This document shows positions 34,398-43,483 of a DNA stretch of 47,983 nt, one piece after another. Source of the stretch: Armatimonadia bacterium (lineage in GTDB: Bacteria > Armatimonadota > Zipacnadia > Zipacnadales > JABUFB01). Numbering within the stretch: the stretch's first letter is position 1; each line of letters opens with the position of its first letter. The notes under the pieces were generated by a model, which was not told the DNA's origin, made no database searches, and worked only from the letters and a program-made list of their open reading frames with translations. A program made the position numbers and the translations under genes. The DNA lies in contig JBDKVB010000051.1 in NCBI GenBank assembly GCA_039679385.1, positions 1-47,983 on the forward strand. The letters are read 5' to 3'.

Positions 34398-34410
34398 GGA
34401 GTAGTGTAAC
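34382..34410 (+). promoter_or_regulatory. Candidate promoter of the acetyltransferase gene
   Basis: TTGACA (34382-34387) and TGTAAC (34405-34410) with 17 bases between. It overlaps the divergent pseudopilin promoter. A second TTGACA at 34424-34429 offers an alternative -35 box. Confidence 0.45.
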
Positions 34411-34522
34411 GGCTTTACATTGCTTGACAGGTGCCCTTCGCCGGTCGCGAGCGTCTGCGAAGGTCAGAGTCGCGAGACCAGCGAAGGTAGGCTCTTCATC
34501 AACGACTAGCGAGGCCCGAGAC

Positions 34523-34999
34523 ATGACTGCACAAGGCACAGCACTGCTGGTTCGGTGGGCGACACGCTGGGATCGGGAGCCGGCCATTCAACTGATGGCA
34601 GCCCTGGCAGACCAGCACGAAGTCAGCACCGACCTCGACACACTGCGCGAGGCCTTCGAGTTCGCCCTGCGCAATCCGGAGGAGTACCGATTCGCCTTTG
34701 CGGAGCGAGACCGCCAGATCATCGGCATGGCGGCGCTGCACCGCAGCTACACCTCCTGGCACGGCCGTCTTCGCGGGACCATCGAGGATGTGTATGTGGT
34801 GGAGGAGGCGCGGCGTTCAGGGGCAGCTACGGCACTGTTCGAGTTTCTGCACGGTGAGGCCCGACGTCGCGGCTACTGGTCGCTGTCATTGGATGTGCTG
34901 GAGAGCAATGAGTCGGCCCGAGCCTTCTATGAGCGGTTCGGGATGAAGAACTCCGGGTACCTGGTGTATGAAATGGAACTGGGCACCGAGGAGGGCTAA
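34523..34999 (+). CDS. GNAT-family N-acetyltransferase
   Basis: A 158-residue acetyl-CoA-dependent acetyltransferase. Motif A is VYVVEEARRSGAATALFEFL (R-R-S-G-A-A in place of Q/R-x-x-G-x-G/A), and the late LDVLESNESARAFYERFGM is motif B, the classical GNAT ending. The substrate is not predictable. The ATG at 34523 begins just before the conserved core. The EamA gene follows after 28 bases. Confidence 0.9.
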   Translation: MTAQGTALLVRWATRWDREPAIQLMAALADQHEVSTDLDTLREAFEFALRNPEEYRFAFAERDRQIIGMAALHRSYTSWHGRLRGTIEDVYVVEEARRSGAATALFEFLHGEARRRGYWSLSLDVLESNESARAFYERFGMKNSGYLVYEMELGTEEG

Positions 35000-35027
35000 G
35001 GCCCCTTCGCCCCACAAGGAGCAAAAG

Positions 35028-35579
35028 ATGAGTCCGACGGCGCTTTTGGCGTGCCTGGTTGCGGTCCTCGCGTGGGGAGCCAACGGGCTATTCGACAAAC
35101 TTGGCGTGAAGGGGATCGACCCCCTGCATGCCGTCCTGATACGCAATGCCTTCTCGACAGCGGTGATCGCCGGCCTCTGCGCGGCGACAGGCCGACTGAA
35201 GGAAGTGACTCACCTTGAGCCAAGGGCGTACTTCTTCCTCGCGCTCAGTGGGCTGCTGGGAAGCGTGCTCGCACAGACTGCCTACTACTTCGCGATGAAG
35301 ACGGCGCCGGTGAGTCAGGTCGTGCCGATCACGGCCACCTATCCGGTCGTCGCGTTTCTGCTGGCGGCCTTCTTCCTGCGGGAGAGCTGCACGCCCGGTC
35401 GGTTCGTGGGAGTGCTGCTGGTGGTTGTGGGGCTGATGCTGGTTGCGAATCCGGGACCCGACAAGGCGCAGGCTGCTCAGGCTGCGAAGCTGGCCGGGCG
35501 CACAGCAGCGGTGGAGTATGCTACCGAGGAACTGCCGGCGGCAGACAGCGACGGCGCCGAGGACTCTGGAGAAGGTTAG
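35028..35579 (+). CDS. EamA/DMT-family transporter, single-domain
   Basis: A 183-residue membrane protein with one EamA unit of about five transmembrane helices (residues 1-145, WGANGLFDKLGVKGIDP at the start, APVSQVVPITATYPVVAFLLAAFF in the late helices) and a hydrophilic acidic tail. Most drug/metabolite transporters have two such units; half-size ones act as homo- or heterodimers. AAGGAG precedes the ATG by seven bases. No partner half is in the window. Confidence 0.87.
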   Translation: MSPTALLACLVAVLAWGANGLFDKLGVKGIDPLHAVLIRNAFSTAVIAGLCAATGRLKEVTHLEPRAYFFLALSGLLGSVLAQTAYYFAMKTAPVSQVVPITATYPVVAFLLAAFFLRESCTPGRFVGVLLVVVGLMLVANPGPDKAQAAQAAKLAGRTAAVEYATEELPAADSDGAEDSGEG

Positions 35580-35586
35580 CGGGGCC

Positions 35587-36492
35587 TCAGCGCTCCAGGC
35601 TGTCGCGGAGGCGGAGAAGTAGACTGTAGGCCTGCTTGCGTGAGACACCACTGGCGGCGGCGAGTAGGTCGGCCGCTTGCCCAGTGCGCAGGCCGGCTTC
35701 GAGGGCCAGGCGCGCTGCCTGCTGCAGATCTCCCACAGCGGGCACAGCTTCCTCGGCAGAGGTCTGCGTGGGGCCAAAGACGAGGGTGTACTCTCCCAGG
35801 GGCTCAACGCTCGCGCAGTGCTGCCGCAACTCCCCCAGAGGCTCACGACGGACTTCCTCGAACTGCTTGGTCATCTCGCGGGCCATACACACGAGACGGT
35901 CGTCCCCCAGTTCGGCGGCAGCATCCTCCAGGGATTGGCGCAGGCGGTGCGGCACTTCGTAGACCACCACGGGGAAGGGCGCTGTGGCGTTCTCGCGATA
36001 GAAGCGACGGCGCTCGCTCGACTTGCGCGGAGCATACCCGGCGAAGAGGAAACGGTCGGAGTTGAAGCCCGACACTGACAGGGCGCTGAGCACGGCACTG
36101 GGACCGGGGATGGGGATCACGCGAAAGCCGCGTTCCCAGGCGGTCGCGACCAGGTGGGAACCGGGATCGGAGATGACGGGCACCCCGGCGTCGGTCACCA
36201 GCGCGATGGACTTGCCGCTTGAGAGAGCCTCGACAAGCTGATTGGACTTCTCGCGCTCGTTGTGCTCGTGGCAGCTCTGCAAGGGGCGATGCAGGCCAAG
36301 GTGCGACAGAAGGGTCTGGGTGCGACGGGTGTCCTCGGCAGCGATGAGGTCGACGTCGGCCAGGGTCTGCCGGGCGCGATCGGAGAGGTCGGACAGATTG
36401 CCGATGGGGGTAGCGACGATGTACAGGCAGCCCCGCGAGGAGGAGACCGAATCGGCAGCGGGCTCAGTCCCAGGCCCGGGCGTATCCTGCAT
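35587..36492 (-). CDS. rsmI: 16S rRNA (cytidine1402-2'-O)-methyltransferase
   Basis: A 301-residue SAM-dependent methyltransferase of the tetrapyrrole methylase fold that modifies C1402 in the ribosomal P site. LYIVATPIGNLSDLSDRARQ, AEDTRRTQTLL, ALVTDAGVPVISDPGS and the PGPSAVLSALSVSG loop are the family signature. The C-terminal helical segment (GQAADLLAAASGVSRKQAY) is also typical. Ends seven bases from the convergent EamA gene. Confidence 0.96.
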   Translation of the reverse strand: MQDTPGPGTEPAADSVSSSRGCLYIVATPIGNLSDLSDRARQTLADVDLIAAEDTRRTQTLLSHLGLHRPLQSCHEHNEREKSNQLVEALSSGKSIALVTDAGVPVISDPGSHLVATAWERGFRVIPIPGPSAVLSALSVSGFNSDRFLFAGYAPRKSSERRRFYRENATAPFPVVVYEVPHRLRQSLEDAAAELGDDRLVCMAREMTKQFEEVRREPLGELRQHCASVEPLGEYTLVFGPTQTSAEEAVPAVGDLQQAARLALEAGLRTGQAADLLAAASGVSRKQAYSLLLRLRDSLER

Positions 36493-36551
36493 AGTGTCTC
36501 ACCCCCTGAGGCGCTGGTGTGGGACGGCGTGTCCGGCGACGCGAGGCGAAG

Positions 36552-37373
36552 CTAGCGGCCCCAGTCGCGGGAGTAACGGAAGTCGCGGTCAATGGAGCGC
36601 GGCGAGATCTTGGCGATGAGCGGGATGCGGCGCTTGTACTGCGAGTTGCGCACCATCCGCAGGACGCGGTCGATCAGGTCGAGCGTGAAGCCCAGGTTCG
36701 CCAGTTCCTCGCGCGACCAGCGGAGATCGACCATGTGGTACAGGAGCCGGTCGGCCTCCTCGTAGGTGAAGCCGAGCTCGCCCTCGTCGGTCTGCCCGGT
36801 CCACAGGTCGGCGGTCGGGGCCTTGGCGATGATCTCCTGCGGGACCCCCAGGTAAGTGGACAGCGCCCGGACCTGTGTTTTGTACAGGTCGCCGATCGGG
36901 TTCACGGCCGAGGCCATGTCACCCCAGAGGGTAGTGTAGCCCAGCAGCGCCTCGGTCTTGTTGCTGGTGCCAATCACCATGGCGGTCTCAAGGACTGAGT
37001 GGTCATAGAGAATCGTCATGCGCTCGCGGGCCATCTTGTTCGCACGACGCAGGCGGGTAGCATCGGGATAGCGCTCGAAGTAGGCGTCGATCTGCGGCGT
37101 GATCTCGATCACGCGGGTCTCGATGCCCAACTGCTCGGCGGCCAGACGGGCATGGCCTTCGCTCTCGGGGCTGCTGGAGGCATAGGGCATGATGATGCCC
37201 AGAGTGTTCTCCGGGCCCAGGGCACGAGCAGCCAGGAAGGCGGAGAGCGTCGAGTCGATCCCGCCGGACATCCCCAGAACGCCTCGGTGGAAACCGAACT
37301 TGGTGATCTCATCGCGCAGGAATCCGGTCAGGATATCGGTGACCAGGGCGCAGTCGATATCAAGCACGCTCAT
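36552..37373 (-). CDS. nadE: NAD+ synthetase (ATP pyrophosphatase subunit)
   Basis: A 273-residue enzyme that amidates nicotinic acid adenine dinucleotide to NAD+. The PP-loop [48 protein letters not shown] and the [16 protein letters not shown] loop are diagnostic. It has no glutaminase domain; that function is probably supplied by the overlapping upstream gene. ATG 37373 has GGAGG five bases upstream, inside the preceding gene, and overlaps it by 14 bases. Confidence 0.95.
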   Translation of the reverse strand: MSVLDIDCALVTDILTGFLRDEITKFGFHRGVLGMSGGIDSTLSAFLAARALGPENTLGIIMPYASSSPESEGHARLAAEQLGIETRVIEITPQIDAYFERYPDATRLRRANKMARERMTILYDHSVLETAMVIGTSNKTEALLGYTTLWGDMASAVNPIGDLYKTQVRALSTYLGVPQEIIAKAPTADLWTGQTDEGELGFTYEEADRLLYHMVDLRWSREELANLGFTLDLIDRVLRMVRNSQYKRRIPLIAKISPRSIDRDFRYSRDWGR

Positions 37374-38217
37374 CGGCGATCCTCCGCAGTTCACGCAGAG
37401 CCAGGTCCACGTTTTCCTCTTCAACGAGTGGGGCGGCAACTCTCGCGCGGCGAATCTCGGCCGGGTCGATCCGGGCATCCACTAGCGCGGGCTCAAGCAG
37501 AGGACCGCAGGCGACCGTCTTGCCGTTCGGGCCGACCGCACGGCTCTGACCCCAGAAGTTGACGCCATCCTCGTAGCCGATCCGGTTGCAGAAGAGAACG
37601 TAGGATTGGAACAGGTTCGCGTAGGTGCTCAGCATGGCCTCGTAGGTGTGGGCGATGGCGAGGCCCTCGGGATCGGCACCGCGGCTCGGGGAGTTCGAGA
37701 CCACGAGGAGGTACTGCATCCCGTCCTGCGCCATCAGGTAGGGCAGGACCGGATGCCAGAGGTCCTCGCACACCAGCAGACCCATGCGCCCGAAGCGGGT
37801 GTCGAAGGCGCGGACCGAGCGGCCGGGTGACAGGTAGCGACCCTCGTCGAACATCCCGTAGGTGGGCAGGTAGACCTTGCGGTGGCAGTGCACGACTTCG
37901 CCGCCGGACAAATACACAGCGGAGGCGAAGACGCTGCAGGCGTCGGTCTCCTCGACCAGACCGCACACGATATCGAGCTTCTGACTCGCCTCGAAGAGCG
38001 GAGCCAGCCGCTCGGCCTCGAGGTTGAGCGCGATGTCGGAGGTGAGGTCGCGCAGGTAGTAGCCGGTGAGGGAGAGCTCCGGGAAGATCAGGAGGTCGAT
38101 CCCGTCGGCGACAGCCTGCTCGGCGATCTGCAGGTGAAGGGCGAGGTTGGTGTCCAGGTCGCCGAGACGGGGCCCGATCTGAGCGAGACGCACGCGGAAG
38201 GGCGTTGTGGGTCGCAT
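37360..38217 (-). CDS. Carbon-nitrogen hydrolase, probable glutaminase subunit of NAD+ synthetase
   Basis: A 285-residue nitrilase-superfamily amidase. The catalytic triad is visible as Glu in [12 protein letters not shown], Lys in [11 protein letters not shown] and Cys in [10 protein letters not shown]. The C-terminal part ([27 protein letters not shown]) is like the linker joining glutaminase and synthetase in fused NadE enzymes. Together with the 14-base overlap with nadE, this points to a split glutamine-dependent NAD+ synthetase. ATG 38217 is chosen; an upstream GTG at 38292 would add an Ala/Pro-rich stretch. Confidence 0.85.
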   Translation of the reverse strand: MRPTTPFRVRLAQIGPRLGDLDTNLALHLQIAEQAVADGIDLLIFPELSLTGYYLRDLTSDIALNLEAERLAPLFEASQKLDIVCGLVEETDACSVFASAVYLSGGEVVHCHRKVYLPTYGMFDEGRYLSPGRSVRAFDTRFGRMGLLVCEDLWHPVLPYLMAQDGMQYLLVVSNSPSRGADPEGLAIAHTYEAMLSTYANLFQSYVLFCNRIGYEDGVNFWGQSRAVGPNGKTVACGPLLEPALVDARIDPAEIRRARVAAPLVEEENVDLALRELRRIADERA

Positions 38218-38351
38218 AGTGATAGGTTCCGATTCCTTCGCACCGACGGGCGAAGGTGGTGCCGCCCGGTCTGCGTTAGCGTTCGTCGCCACGCCGCCGG
38301 GCGGCTTGTTCCTCGGTTCACCTCAAGAGCCGGCGGTGCCGGCCTGTTATG

Positions 38352-40019
38352 CTATTGGCCGCCCTGGATGGGCATGTTGGGCATCATCGGCATGCCACCG
38401 CCCATCGGGTTGTTCTGGGACTCCTTCTGGAACTCGTCGATCCACTTCTGCTCTTCGGCGGCGAGGTCCTTGGCACCGAGAGCTTCGAGCTTGGACTTGA
38501 CCTGCTGGTGGATCATGAAGTTCTGCCACTCGTAGGCCAGGGCCCAGTCGGAGGCGGCCTTGTAGGAGTCGATGGCCTGCTGCTTCATGTTCTTTTCCTC
38601 GTAGAGCGATGCCAGGGACATGTGTACGTCCGGCGTAGAGACAGCGCTCTGGTCCTCGGTGAGCTCCTTGAACAGGGCCAAGGCCCCGTCCTTGTCGCCA
38701 CTCTCGCGGAGGAGGACGGCGAGCTGGTAGCGGGCGCCCATGTTGGTCGGGTCGTCGTTCTTGGCCTTGTTGAGTAGCTGAACCGCGTTGGCCTTGTCGT
38801 TCTCGTCGAGGGCCTTGTAGGCGGCCAGCTCCGGGTCCTGGATCTGGATCTTGGCGGCCTTCTTGAGGTTCTGGGTGTACTCGGTCCAGGCCTCGGTCTT
38901 GCGCTGCTCGGTGAGCTGCTTGCGGTAGTCTTCCTTCTTCTGGGCGAAGTCAGCCGGCAACTCGACCTTCTTGTCGAGGAGCTGGAGGATGTGGAAGCCG
39001 TAGCTGGTCTCGATGACGTTGCTGACCTGGCCGGGATTGAGGGCGAAACAGGCCTTGTCGAACTCGGGGACCATTTCGCCGCGACCGAAGTATTCGGACT
39101 TCTCCGGTTCGGTCTGGCCGGGTGTAGGCGGCTTCTGGGTGACCAGGAGGCCGCCGTCCTTGGCGCTGCCCGGGTCGTCGCTGTTCTCCTGGGCGAGCTT
39201 GGCGAAGTCCTCACCCTTCTGGATGCGCGCGAGGAGGTCTTCGGCCTTCTTCTTCGCGAGGGCCTTGTAGTCCTTAGCCGGCTGGGCCTGGTTCTTGTTG
39301 CCCTGGGCCTGCTGGTCGGCCTCGCGCAGCTTGTCGGGCATGATGAGGATATGGCGGGCCTTGGCCTTGGCGTAGCTGTCTTCGAGGTCCTTGTCGGACA
39401 CCTTGACAGCGTCCTTGACCTTCTGCTCGAGCTTATCGAACATCACAGTCTCAAGGACCTGCTCGCGGTTCTGTGTGTAGTCGGAGCGGATCTTGGCCTT
39501 GTACTGGTCCTGGGTCATGCGGCTCTTGGCGAGGTACTTGGCCAGAGCCCGGCGGCTCGGATAGGAGCGCTCGATGGTCTGCTGGACCATCTCATCGAGC
39601 TTCTTGTTGACGTCGGCACCGCTGACCTTGATGTCTTCCTTCTTGGCGGCCGCGGTCTTGAGGATGCGGTCGACCATGCCATCAAGGACGTTCACCTTGA
39701 GGTAGCGGTCGCTGGTGAGGGCCTGCCCCGGCGGCATTGAGCGACGCGACATCTCAAGGGCGGCCTCGTACTCGGCGCGCTCAATCTTCTGGTCATCGAC
39801 GACGGCGACCACAGTGCTAACCTTCCGCTGGCCTTCCTTGCCTGCCTGGCCCCGGCCGCCGGAGCTTGGTCCTCCGAAGGTGTAGAAAGCGCCGACGACA
39901 AAGATGACAATGATGAGCCAGAAGAGGATCTCCATCGGGCTACCGACGCTGAACTTCTTCTTTCCGACTCCGACCTGGAGCTTTTTGCGGAATACCTTGC
40001 GCAGCCTTACAATAGACAT
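38352..40019 (-). CDS. Membrane-anchored PpiC-type peptidyl-prolyl isomerase with TPR-like tail
   Basis: A 555-residue foldase of the SurA/PrsA type. A basic cytosolic start, a transmembrane anchor at about 30-48 (EILFWLIIVIFVVGAFYTF), a SurA-N-like helical region, and a parvulin domain (ARHILIMPDKL, FAKLAQENSDDPGSAKDGGLL, MVPEFDKACFAL, SYGFHILQLLD). The parvulin domain is interrupted by a Gln/Lys-rich insert. The last third has repeated helical pairs resembling TPRs (LNKAKNDDPTNMGARYQLAVLLRE split by turns), and the end is Met/Pro/Gly-rich. It would act on exported proteins outside the membrane. Confidence 0.88.
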   Translation of the reverse strand: MSIVRLRKVFRKKLQVGVGKKKFSVGSPMEILFWLIIVIFVVGAFYTFGGPSSGGRGQAGKEGQRKVSTVVAVVDDQKIERAEYEAALEMSRRSMPPGQALTSDRYLKVNVLDGMVDRILKTAAAKKEDIKVSGADVNKKLDEMVQQTIERSYPSRRALAKYLAKSRMTQDQYKAKIRSDYTQNREQVLETVMFDKLEQKVKDAVKVSDKDLEDSYAKAKARHILIMPDKLREADQQAQGNKNQAQPAKDYKALAKKKAEDLLARIQKGEDFAKLAQENSDDPGSAKDGGLLVTQKPPTPGQTEPEKSEYFGRGEMVPEFDKACFALNPGQVSNVIETSYGFHILQLLDKKVELPADFAQKKEDYRKQLTEQRKTEAWTEYTQNLKKAAKIQIQDPELAAYKALDENDKANAVQLLNKAKNDDPTNMGARYQLAVLLRESGDKDGALALFKELTEDQSAVSTPDVHMSLASLYEEKNMKQQAIDSYKAASDWALAYEWQNFMIHQQVKSKLEALGAKDLAAEEQKWIDEFQKESQNNPMGGGMPMMPNMPIQGGQ

Positions 40020-40121
40020 GGTGTTCTCGCAGACGATGAGATGTGATGGGTAGGCGGCCGGTGGACCGCGACGCCCTCCGGCTTGCGACGGGTAGAGCAA
40101 GGGACGGCCAAGCGGACCCCG

Positions 40122-41462
40122 TCAGGACTCCTTGGCGAGGGTCGCTTCTACCTTCATCGAGCAGAACTTGCCGCACATGGAGCACGCCTGCGGGTCTCTC
40201 GAGGCCCGATCGCCGCGGACCTTGCGGACGCGTCCCGGATCGAGAGCGAGCTCCGTGACCTTCTCCCAGTCGAACTCATGTCGGGCTCGCGAGAGCCGGT
40301 CGTCCCACTCACGGGCACCGGGGACACCTTTGACGATGTCCGCGGCATGAGCGGCGATTCGCGAGGCCATCACCCCGTCCCAGACATCCTGCGCCGTCGG
40401 CAGGCCGAGGTGCTCGGCCGGTGTGACATAGCACAGGAAGTCGGCCCCCGCAGCAGCGCACAGCGTCCCGCCGATCGCGCCGGTGATATGGTCGTAACCG
40501 GCAGCGACATCGGTGACCAGCGGCCCCAGGACGTAGAAGGGAGCGCCCTGGCAGAGGCGCTTCTGGGTCATGACGGTGCCGGCGATCTGGTCCAGGGGCA
40601 TGTGACCGGGCCCCTCGACAAAGGCCTGCACACCCGCTTCGCGGGCACGCGCCACAAGCTCGCCAAGGATGACCGTCTCGGCGATCTGGCCGCGATCTGA
40701 GGCGTCGGCGAGGGCTCCGGGGCGCAGACCGTCGCCCAGACTGATGGCGACGTTGTAGCGCTTCAGCAGGGCCAGAAGCTCGTCGTAGCGCTCGTACAGC
40801 GGGTTCTCCTGCCCATTGACCTTCATCCAGCGGGCGAGGAGACTTCCGCCACGGCTCACGATTCCACAGACTCGCGGCTGCGTCTCCAAAGCTGCCACGG
40901 AGGCGCGGGTAACGCCGCAATGCAGGGTCTGGAAGTCTACCCCATCTGCCGCATGGCGTTCAAGGGTCTCAAAAAGCAGCTCAGGCGTCAAGGCCATGAA
41001 GGAGCCGAAGCGCTTCTCGGCCTCACCGAAAGCCTGGTAGATCGGCACGGTGCCCAGAGCCACGGGACACTCGCGGCGGATCGTCTGGCGGATGTGATCG
41101 AGATCGCCGCCGGTGCTCAGGTCCATTACGGCATCGGCGCCGGCCGCGACCGCGACTTCGAGCTTCTTGAGCTCCACATCGAGCTCAGGGTAGTCTTCCG
41201 AGGTGCCAAGGTTCGCGTTGACTTTGGTGCGCAGTCCGGTGCCGAGTCCGAAGGGCTTTGCGGGCCCCTCGGGGCTTCCCATCAGGACGATGGTGCCGCG
41301 GCGGAGACCGTCGCGCAGTGTGTCTTCGGATACGTTCTCGTCACGGGCGACAGCGGCGACCAGCGACTCGAGGACCTTGTCCCAGTCCTTGAGTTCGACG
41401 GTGCCGGTTGGTGCCTGCTGCCCCCCTGGCAGGTTCGTACTGGATGGTGACGGCTGTGTCAT
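40122..41462 (-). CDS. thiC: Phosphomethylpyrimidine synthase
   Basis: Radical-SAM-type enzyme that rearranges aminoimidazole ribotide to the pyrimidine of thiamine. At 446 residues it is the short form lacking the N-terminal extension of proteobacterial ThiC. The iron-sulfur motif near the C-terminus is CSMCGKFC (C-x2-C-x3-C), one residue shorter than the C-x2-C-x4-C of E. coli-type ThiC. VGTVPIYQAF, LHCGVTRA and VEGPGHMPLDQI are standard landmarks. ATG 41462 has GGAGG ten bases upstream; an in-frame TTG at 41468 is the alternative. A TPP riboswitch controls it. Confidence 0.96.
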   Translation of the reverse strand: MTQPSPSSTNLPGGQQAPTGTVELKDWDKVLESLVAAVARDENVSEDTLRDGLRRGTIVLMGSPEGPAKPFGLGTGLRTKVNANLGTSEDYPELDVELKKLEVAVAAGADAVMDLSTGGDLDHIRQTIRRECPVALGTVPIYQAFGEAEKRFGSFMALTPELLFETLERHAADGVDFQTLHCGVTRASVAALETQPRVCGIVSRGGSLLARWMKVNGQENPLYERYDELLALLKRYNVAISLGDGLRPGALADASDRGQIAETVILGELVARAREAGVQAFVEGPGHMPLDQIAGTVMTQKRLCQGAPFYVLGPLVTDVAAGYDHITGAIGGTLCAAAGADFLCYVTPAEHLGLPTAQDVWDGVMASRIAAHAADIVKGVPGAREWDDRLSRARHEFDWEKVTELALDPGRVRKVRGDRASRDPQACSMCGKFCSMKVEATLAKES

Positions 41463-41472
41463 GTGCAATGCG

Positions 41473-41529
41473 CCTCCGCGGTCGGCGGCAAGCGCAAACC
41501 GCCGACCCGGGCAAGAAGGCGGTCGGCGG
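41473..41529 (-). promoter_or_regulatory. Expression platform of the thiC riboswitch
   Basis: On the minus strand the nine-base CCGCCGACC occurs twice (41529-41521 and 41488-41480) and its complement GGTCGGCGG once between them (41507-41499). The middle copy can pair with only one of the two. Pairing with the downstream copy forms a hairpin ending three bases before the ribosome binding site GGAGG (41477-41473); pairing with the upstream copy frees that region. No good T tract follows, so control of translation is more likely than termination. Confidence 0.6.
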
Positions 41530-41552
41530 CCGTGAGGGACACGGAACCGTCG

Positions 41553-41675
41553 GTCGCTTCCCTGCGCCGGTATTATCCGGTTCAGGTCCTGGGGTCAGCA
41601 GCCCGGTGCGGACGGTCGACGTCCGATCACGCACCGGGGCCGCACTCTCAGCAGAGGGCTAGCTCCCCCAGCGAC
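41553..41675 (-). promoter_or_regulatory. TPP riboswitch (THI element)
   Basis: The minus-strand RNA has the conserved TPP aptamer: P1 GTCGCT/AGCGAC, GGGGGAGC, CTGAGAGTGCGG, an extended P3 stem (GTGCGGACGG region), CTGACCC, then GGACCTGAACCGGATAATAC and CGGCGCAGGGAAG. These match the THI box consensus closely. It precedes thiC by about 85 bases, as expected. Confidence 0.95.
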
Positions 41676-41715
41676 AAGGGTGTGGCACCAGCTTCTTTGG
41701 TTACCAACCGTTGGC

Positions 41716-41745
41716 ATTATAGGCCCGGAAGGCTCGCCAAGGCAA
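41716..41745 (-). promoter_or_regulatory. Promoter of the thiC transcript
   Basis: On the minus strand a perfect TATAAT (41716-41721) and TTGCCT (41740-41745), 18 bases apart, about 40 bases before the riboswitch. Confidence 0.75.
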
Positions 41746-41867
41746 GGGAGACGGCGCGGGGCCCTCAGTTGCGTCAAGGACCGCCGGCGCAGGAGCCTCA
41801 GACGGCCGCCAGGGAGACGGATCTTCGGGTCTGTCTCGCCGCCGGAGCCAGACAGGACGGACGACGG

Positions 41868-43367
41868 CTACTCAGTCGGCTCCGGCAGGGCCTGCAGCTC
41901 CCCGGCAGCGACCCTGGCCTCCGTCGCACGCAGGCGACGCAGGACGGTCTCCTTGGGCAGGAGCTCCAGCAGGTGGAACAGGCTCGGGCCGATGGTGGTT
42001 CCCGTCACGGCGGCGCGGCACGGGTGGATGACACCGGCGGCCTTGAGGCCCAACTCGGTTGCCAGGCCGCGGACCGCGGCCTCGATGGTCTCGCAGGTCC
42101 AGGGGTCCAGGGCCTCCAAGCGGTCAGCGAGCTTGGCGAGGACCGGCGCCGTCTCGGGCTTGGACAGCCACTGCTCGCGTGCCCGGGCGTCGTAGTCGTA
42201 CTCGTCGGTGAAGAAGTAGCGTGCCCAGCCCTCAAAGACGCTGAGGAGCCTGGCGCGCTCACGCATCAGGTCGATGACCTTGCTAAGCCACTCGACGCGC
42301 TCGGCAGAGGGGTCCTGCTCGAAGAGCCCCGCTGTCTGCAGGCGCGGGAGGACCTTTGCGGTGAGAGTGTGCAGGTCGCCCCGCTTGACGTACTCGCCGT
42401 TGAGCCACTCTGCCTTCTTGAGGTCGAAGACGGCCGGGGCCTTGTTGCAGGCCTCGAGGCTGAAGCGGGAGATGATGTCCTCGCGGCTGAGGACCTCGTT
42501 CTCATCGCCCGGTGCCCAGCCGAGGAGCGTCAGGAAGTTGAACATGGCCTCGGGCAGGTAGCCCTGGGCCTCGTAGTCGGTGACGGCCACGGAGCCATGG
42601 CGCTTGGACAGCTTCGTGCGGTCCTCGCCGAGGATGATCGGCAGGTGCGCGTACTTGGGCGTGGTGAAGCCCAGCGCCTCCTGAAGCTGCAGGTGGATCT
42701 GCGTGTTCGGCAGGTGTTCGACGCCACGGATGATGTGGCTGACCTGCATCAGGTAATCATCGACGACCACCGCGAAGTGGAAAGTGGGATAGCCGGAGGT
42801 CTTGAAGATGACCGTGTCGGCGATGAGCGCGTTCTCGTAGGTCACGTCGCCCTGAATGAGGTCGGGGATGACGGTGGCGCCGGTCTCCTTGACCCGGAAC
42901 CGGAGGCAAGCCGGTCGTCCCTCCTCCTCGTAGGCGCGACGCTGGGCATCGGTGAGTTTCGCACACCGGCCGCTGTAGCGCGGAGCCTGGCCCCGAGCCC
43001 GCATGATCTGCCGCTCCTGCTCCAGCTCTTCGGGCGTGCAGTAGCACTTGTACGCACGGCCCTCCTCCAGCAGCTTGTCGAGGTAGCTGTGGTAGATGTC
43101 GAGGCGCTCGGACTGCACGTAGGGTGCATGCGGGCCGCCGATATCCGGACCTTCATCCCAGTTGAGGCCCAACCAGCGCAGGCCGCCGTAGATGACGTCG
43201 AGGGCCTCGGGCGTCGAGCGTACCTCGTCGGTATCCTCGATGCGCAGGAGGAACTGGCCGCCGAAGTGGCGAGCAGTCAGCCAGGAGAAAAGCGCAGTGT
43301 GGACGTTGCCCACGTGCATGAAACCCGTCGGGGACGGGGCGAAGCGAGTGCGAATGATGTCAGACAT
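41868..43367 (-). CDS. gltX: Glutamyl-tRNA synthetase
   Basis: A 499-residue class I aminoacyl-tRNA synthetase. The HIGH-like motif is HVGN in RFAPSPTGFMHVGN, and the KMSKS-like motif is KLSKRHG in EDRTKLSKRHGSV. The CYCTPEELEQER segment is the usual zinc-binding or insertion region, here with two Cys. ATG 43367 has GGAG eight bases upstream; a longer upstream reading adds a non-conserved Pro/Ser-rich leader. Whether it charges tRNA-Gln as well cannot be told. Confidence 0.97.
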   Translation of the reverse strand: MSDIIRTRFAPSPTGFMHVGNVHTALFSWLTARHFGGQFLLRIEDTDEVRSTPEALDVIYGGLRWLGLNWDEGPDIGGPHAPYVQSERLDIYHSYLDKLLEEGRAYKCYCTPEELEQERQIMRARGQAPRYSGRCAKLTDAQRRAYEEEGRPACLRFRVKETGATVIPDLIQGDVTYENALIADTVIFKTSGYPTFHFAVVVDDYLMQVSHIIRGVEHLPNTQIHLQLQEALGFTTPKYAHLPIILGEDRTKLSKRHGSVAVTDYEAQGYLPEAMFNFLTLLGWAPGDENEVLSREDIISRFSLEACNKAPAVFDLKKAEWLNGEYVKRGDLHTLTAKVLPRLQTAGLFEQDPSAERVEWLSKVIDLMRERARLLSVFEGWARYFFTDEYDYDARAREQWLSKPETAPVLAKLADRLEALDPWTCETIEAAVRGLATELGLKAAGVIHPCRAAVTGTTIGPSLFHLLELLPKETVLRRLRATEARVAAGELQALPEPTE

Positions 43368-43483
43368 GAGGGAGGCTCCGAGTGTAGGAACGGGTGGAAG
43401 TAGTGAGGCTGGTATGGACGGACGTAAAGGATGGGAAAGGCGACTCGCAGACCGCAAGGAGCGGCGGAATCAGGGCAAAGCGG

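Noticed and set aside
40920-43403. Long plus-strand frames across thiC, its riboswitch and gltX
   Set aside because: They cross a riboswitch and two conserved minus-strand genes, and their translations are Arg/Gln/Leu-rich with no recognisable domain.
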